Origin: Enterococcus alcedinis
GTDB taxonomy: Bacteria > Bacillota > Bacilli > Lactobacillales > Enterococcaceae
Assembly: GCF_014635985.1 (NCBI RefSeq)
Contig: NZ_BMDT01000009.1
Location: forward strand, 1-64,000
Reading direction: 5' to 3'
DNA length: 64,000 bases
A program made the position numbers and the translations under genes. Below, piece after piece: positions 62,346 to 64,000 of the stretch (position 1 is its first letter; the number at the start of each line of letters is the position of its first letter). A model generated the notes under the pieces. That model was not told where the DNA came from and did no database searches. It was given only the letters and a program-made list of their open reading frames with translations.

Positions 62346-64000
62346 ATGAGTAAAAAATTAGTTTTAACAGAGAAACCGAGTGTCGCAAAAGATTTTGCCA
62401 AAGTACTAGGTGCGACCCCACGTGGAAAAGATTACTTTGAAAGTGATCGTTATATTATTACTTGGGCATACGGGCATTTGCTCTCACTGAAATTACCGGA
62501 AGACATTCAAAAAGAATGGAAAACGTGGAATTTAGAAACCTTACCAATGATTCCGAAACATATTGGTTTAAAACCTTTACCGAAAACGAGTCGTCAGTTA
62601 AAACTGATTGGTGATTTAGCGAAACGTCAAGATGTTTCAGGTATCGTAATTGCAACGGATAGCGGACGTGAAGGGGAAGCTGTTGGACGTTTTGTTTTTG
62701 AATGGATTAAAACCAATAAACCAATGGAACGACTGTGGATTTCCTCGCAAACCAAACAAGCGGTTCAACAAGGATTCCGTCAATTAAAGCCTGCTAAGCA
62801 ATTTGAAAACTTGTATCAGTCAGCAGTTGCTCGTGGAAAAGCCGACTGGTTAATTGGTTTAAACGTGACACGTGCGCTAACGGTTAAATACCAAGATAGT
62901 CTATCTGCCGGTCGTGTACAAACACCGACGTTGAGTTTAGTCAATCAAGCACAAGAAAAATCAGAGAAGTTTATTCCGACAACTTATTTTTCAATCGATG
63001 TGCTATACCAAACGTTAAAAGGTCGGTTACAGTTGAAAAATCCACAACAATTTACGGAACGCAAACAAGCAGAAAGCCTTGTGAAAGAATTAAGTGGGAC
63101 ATTAGGTAAAATCGTTAATGTCGAATCAAAAGAAAAAAGCCTGAGTCAGCCGTTACCTTATGATTTAACGGAATTGCAACGAGTAGCCAATCAGTTGTAT
63201 CAATTTTCAGCTAAAAAAACACTGTCACTCGTTCAAAGTCTATACGAAAGTCATAAAGCGGTCAGCTATCCGCGAACGGATTCAAAATACTTACCGAAAG
63301 ATGTCGCGAATACAATGAAGGATCGCTTACAAGCAATTGCTGGTTTTGATCCTCGTGCGAAAGAATACATTAAAAATGGCGGCCAAGTTCGCTTGACGAG
63401 TGTTTTTAATGATCAAAAAGTGACTGATCATTACGCGTTAATCCCAACAGAAGAAAGCCCACGTGTCGAAAGAATGACAAGTGATGAAGTTAAAATTTAT
63501 CGTTTAATTGTGGAGCGCTTCTTAGGTTTGTTTGCTGAAAAGCATGTCACGCAAAATGTCAAAGCGACCGTTGATTTTTCAGGTCATCTGTTTGTCTTTA
63601 GACAAGAGCAAGTGTTGCAAGCTGGTTGGAAAGCCAGCGAAGGCAAAGCGGTAGAATTAATTGATTGGCAAAAAATCACCACCATTAAAGGCAATTTCCA
63701 AGTCAATCAAGAATTAACGAGTGCACCAAAACTCGCAACAGAAGGTAGCCTACTGCAACAAATGGAGAAACATTCATTAGGAACACCGGCGACTCGTGCT
63801 GAAATTATTGAGAAGTTAATCAAGTCAGAATTGATGGAACGCCGTGGTAACGCTTTGGCTGTGACACCAAAAGGCAAGCAATTATTAAGTCTCGTCAATC
63901 CCTCACTTGTTAGTCCAGATTTAACCGAGAAATGGGAAAAAGACTTAGAAGCGATTGCCCAAGGAAAGAAAACAGCACAAGCCTTCTTAAAAGAAATTGA
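62346..64000 (+). CDS. topB: DNA topoisomerase III, truncated by the window end
   Basis: The first 551 codons of a type IA topoisomerase. The toprim domain shows LTEKPSVAKDF, then ATDSGREGEA; the active-site tyrosine is Y308 in SYPRTDSKY. TopB relaxes and decatenates DNA. AAAGGAG lies four bases before the ATG at 62346. The frame stays open to the last base, so the gene continues past the window; the reported end is not its stop. Confidence 0.93.
   Translation, partial: MSKKLVLTEKPSVAKDFAKVLGATPRGKDYFESDRYIITWAYGHLLSLKLPEDIQKEWKTWNLETLPMIPKHIGLKPLPKTSRQLKLIGDLAKRQDVSGIVIATDSGREGEAVGRFVFEWIKTNKPMERLWISSQTKQAVQQGFRQLKPAKQFENLYQSAVARGKADWLIGLNVTRALTVKYQDSLSAGRVQTPTLSLVNQAQEKSEKFIPTTYFSIDVLYQTLKGRLQLKNPQQFTERKQAESLVKELSGTLGKIVNVESKEKSLSQPLPYDLTELQRVANQLYQFSAKKTLSLVQSLYESHKAVSYPRTDSKYLPKDVANTMKDRLQAIAGFDPRAKEYIKNGGQVRLTSVFNDQKVTDHYALIPTEESPRVERMTSDEVKIYRLIVERFLGLFAEKHVTQNVKATVDFSGHLFVFRQEQVLQAGWKASEGKAVELIDWQKITTIKGNFQVNQELTSAPKLATEGSLLQQMEKHSLGTPATRAEIIEKLIKSELMERRGNALAVTPKGKQLLSLVNPSLVSPDLTEKWEKDLEAIAQGKKTAQAFLKEI

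Overview
This is a low-GC Firmicutes chromosome segment, most likely from the Lactobacillales and probably the Enterococcaceae (Enterococcus or Vagococcus-like). The case rests on strong AGGAGG-type ribosome binding sites, U-rich intrinsic terminators, a T-box leader, a RarA-linked 6S RNA candidate, and gene orders typical of that group: DUF3013-prmA-rsmE-relA-dtd and cysteine desulfurase-DUF1831-...-mnmA. There is no sign of a phage, plasmid backbone, insertion sequence, CRISPR array, rRNA or tRNA gene. The species assignment is an inference.

Layout. 1-6.2 kb (minus strand): a FetAB-like ABC pair overlaps a BceRS-type two-component system, followed by its BceAB-type antimicrobial-peptide transporter. 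6.2-13.2 kb: an orphan attenuator-like leader, a MutS2-like ATPase without Smr domain, two transporters, a GNAT enzyme, Ohr and small genes. 13.3-15.2 kb: a tyrosine-type T-box leader, structured repeats and an NhaC-family carrier. 15.4-18.3 kb: an XRE regulator with a YxlEFG-like ABC unit. 18.4-20.6 kb: a possible small RNA, then a MarR-controlled quinone or aromatic detoxification operon. 20.7-26 kb: a metal P-type ATPase, a lipoprotein, YitT, Usp and PsiE. 26-32.8 kb: 6S RNA, RarA, PrmA, RsmE, RelA and Dtd. 33-38.6 kb: a MacB-like permease, its ATPase and a membrane-anchored PASTA protein, followed by a second paralogous permease. 38.6-47.4 kb: AraC regulator, heterodimeric multidrug ABC exporter, phosphohexomutase and an amino-acid permease. 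47.4-49.4 kb: XpaC/TelA. 49.6-55.3 kb: Nudix hydrolase, MtnN, a degenerate Prs paralogue, cysteine desulfurase and DUF1831. 55.3-60.5 kb: a LytTR regulator, a histidine kinase without membrane domain, and two ABC exporters, lying between DUF1831 and mnmA. 60.6-64 kb: mnmA, DUF1033 and a topB gene cut by the window end.

The window is dominated by envelope-stress and export functions: BceRS-BceAB, YxlEFG-like, permease/ATPase/PASTA, AraC with the EfrAB-like pair, and the LytTR island. The best candidates for an undescribed system are the PASTA-linked ABC module (33.0-38.5 kb) and the LytTR/soluble-kinase/dual-exporter island (55.3-60.5 kb). The most unusual non-coding signal is a family of palindromic elements at 12.15-13.70 kb whose stems differ in sequence between copies but keep pairing and keep the same bulge.
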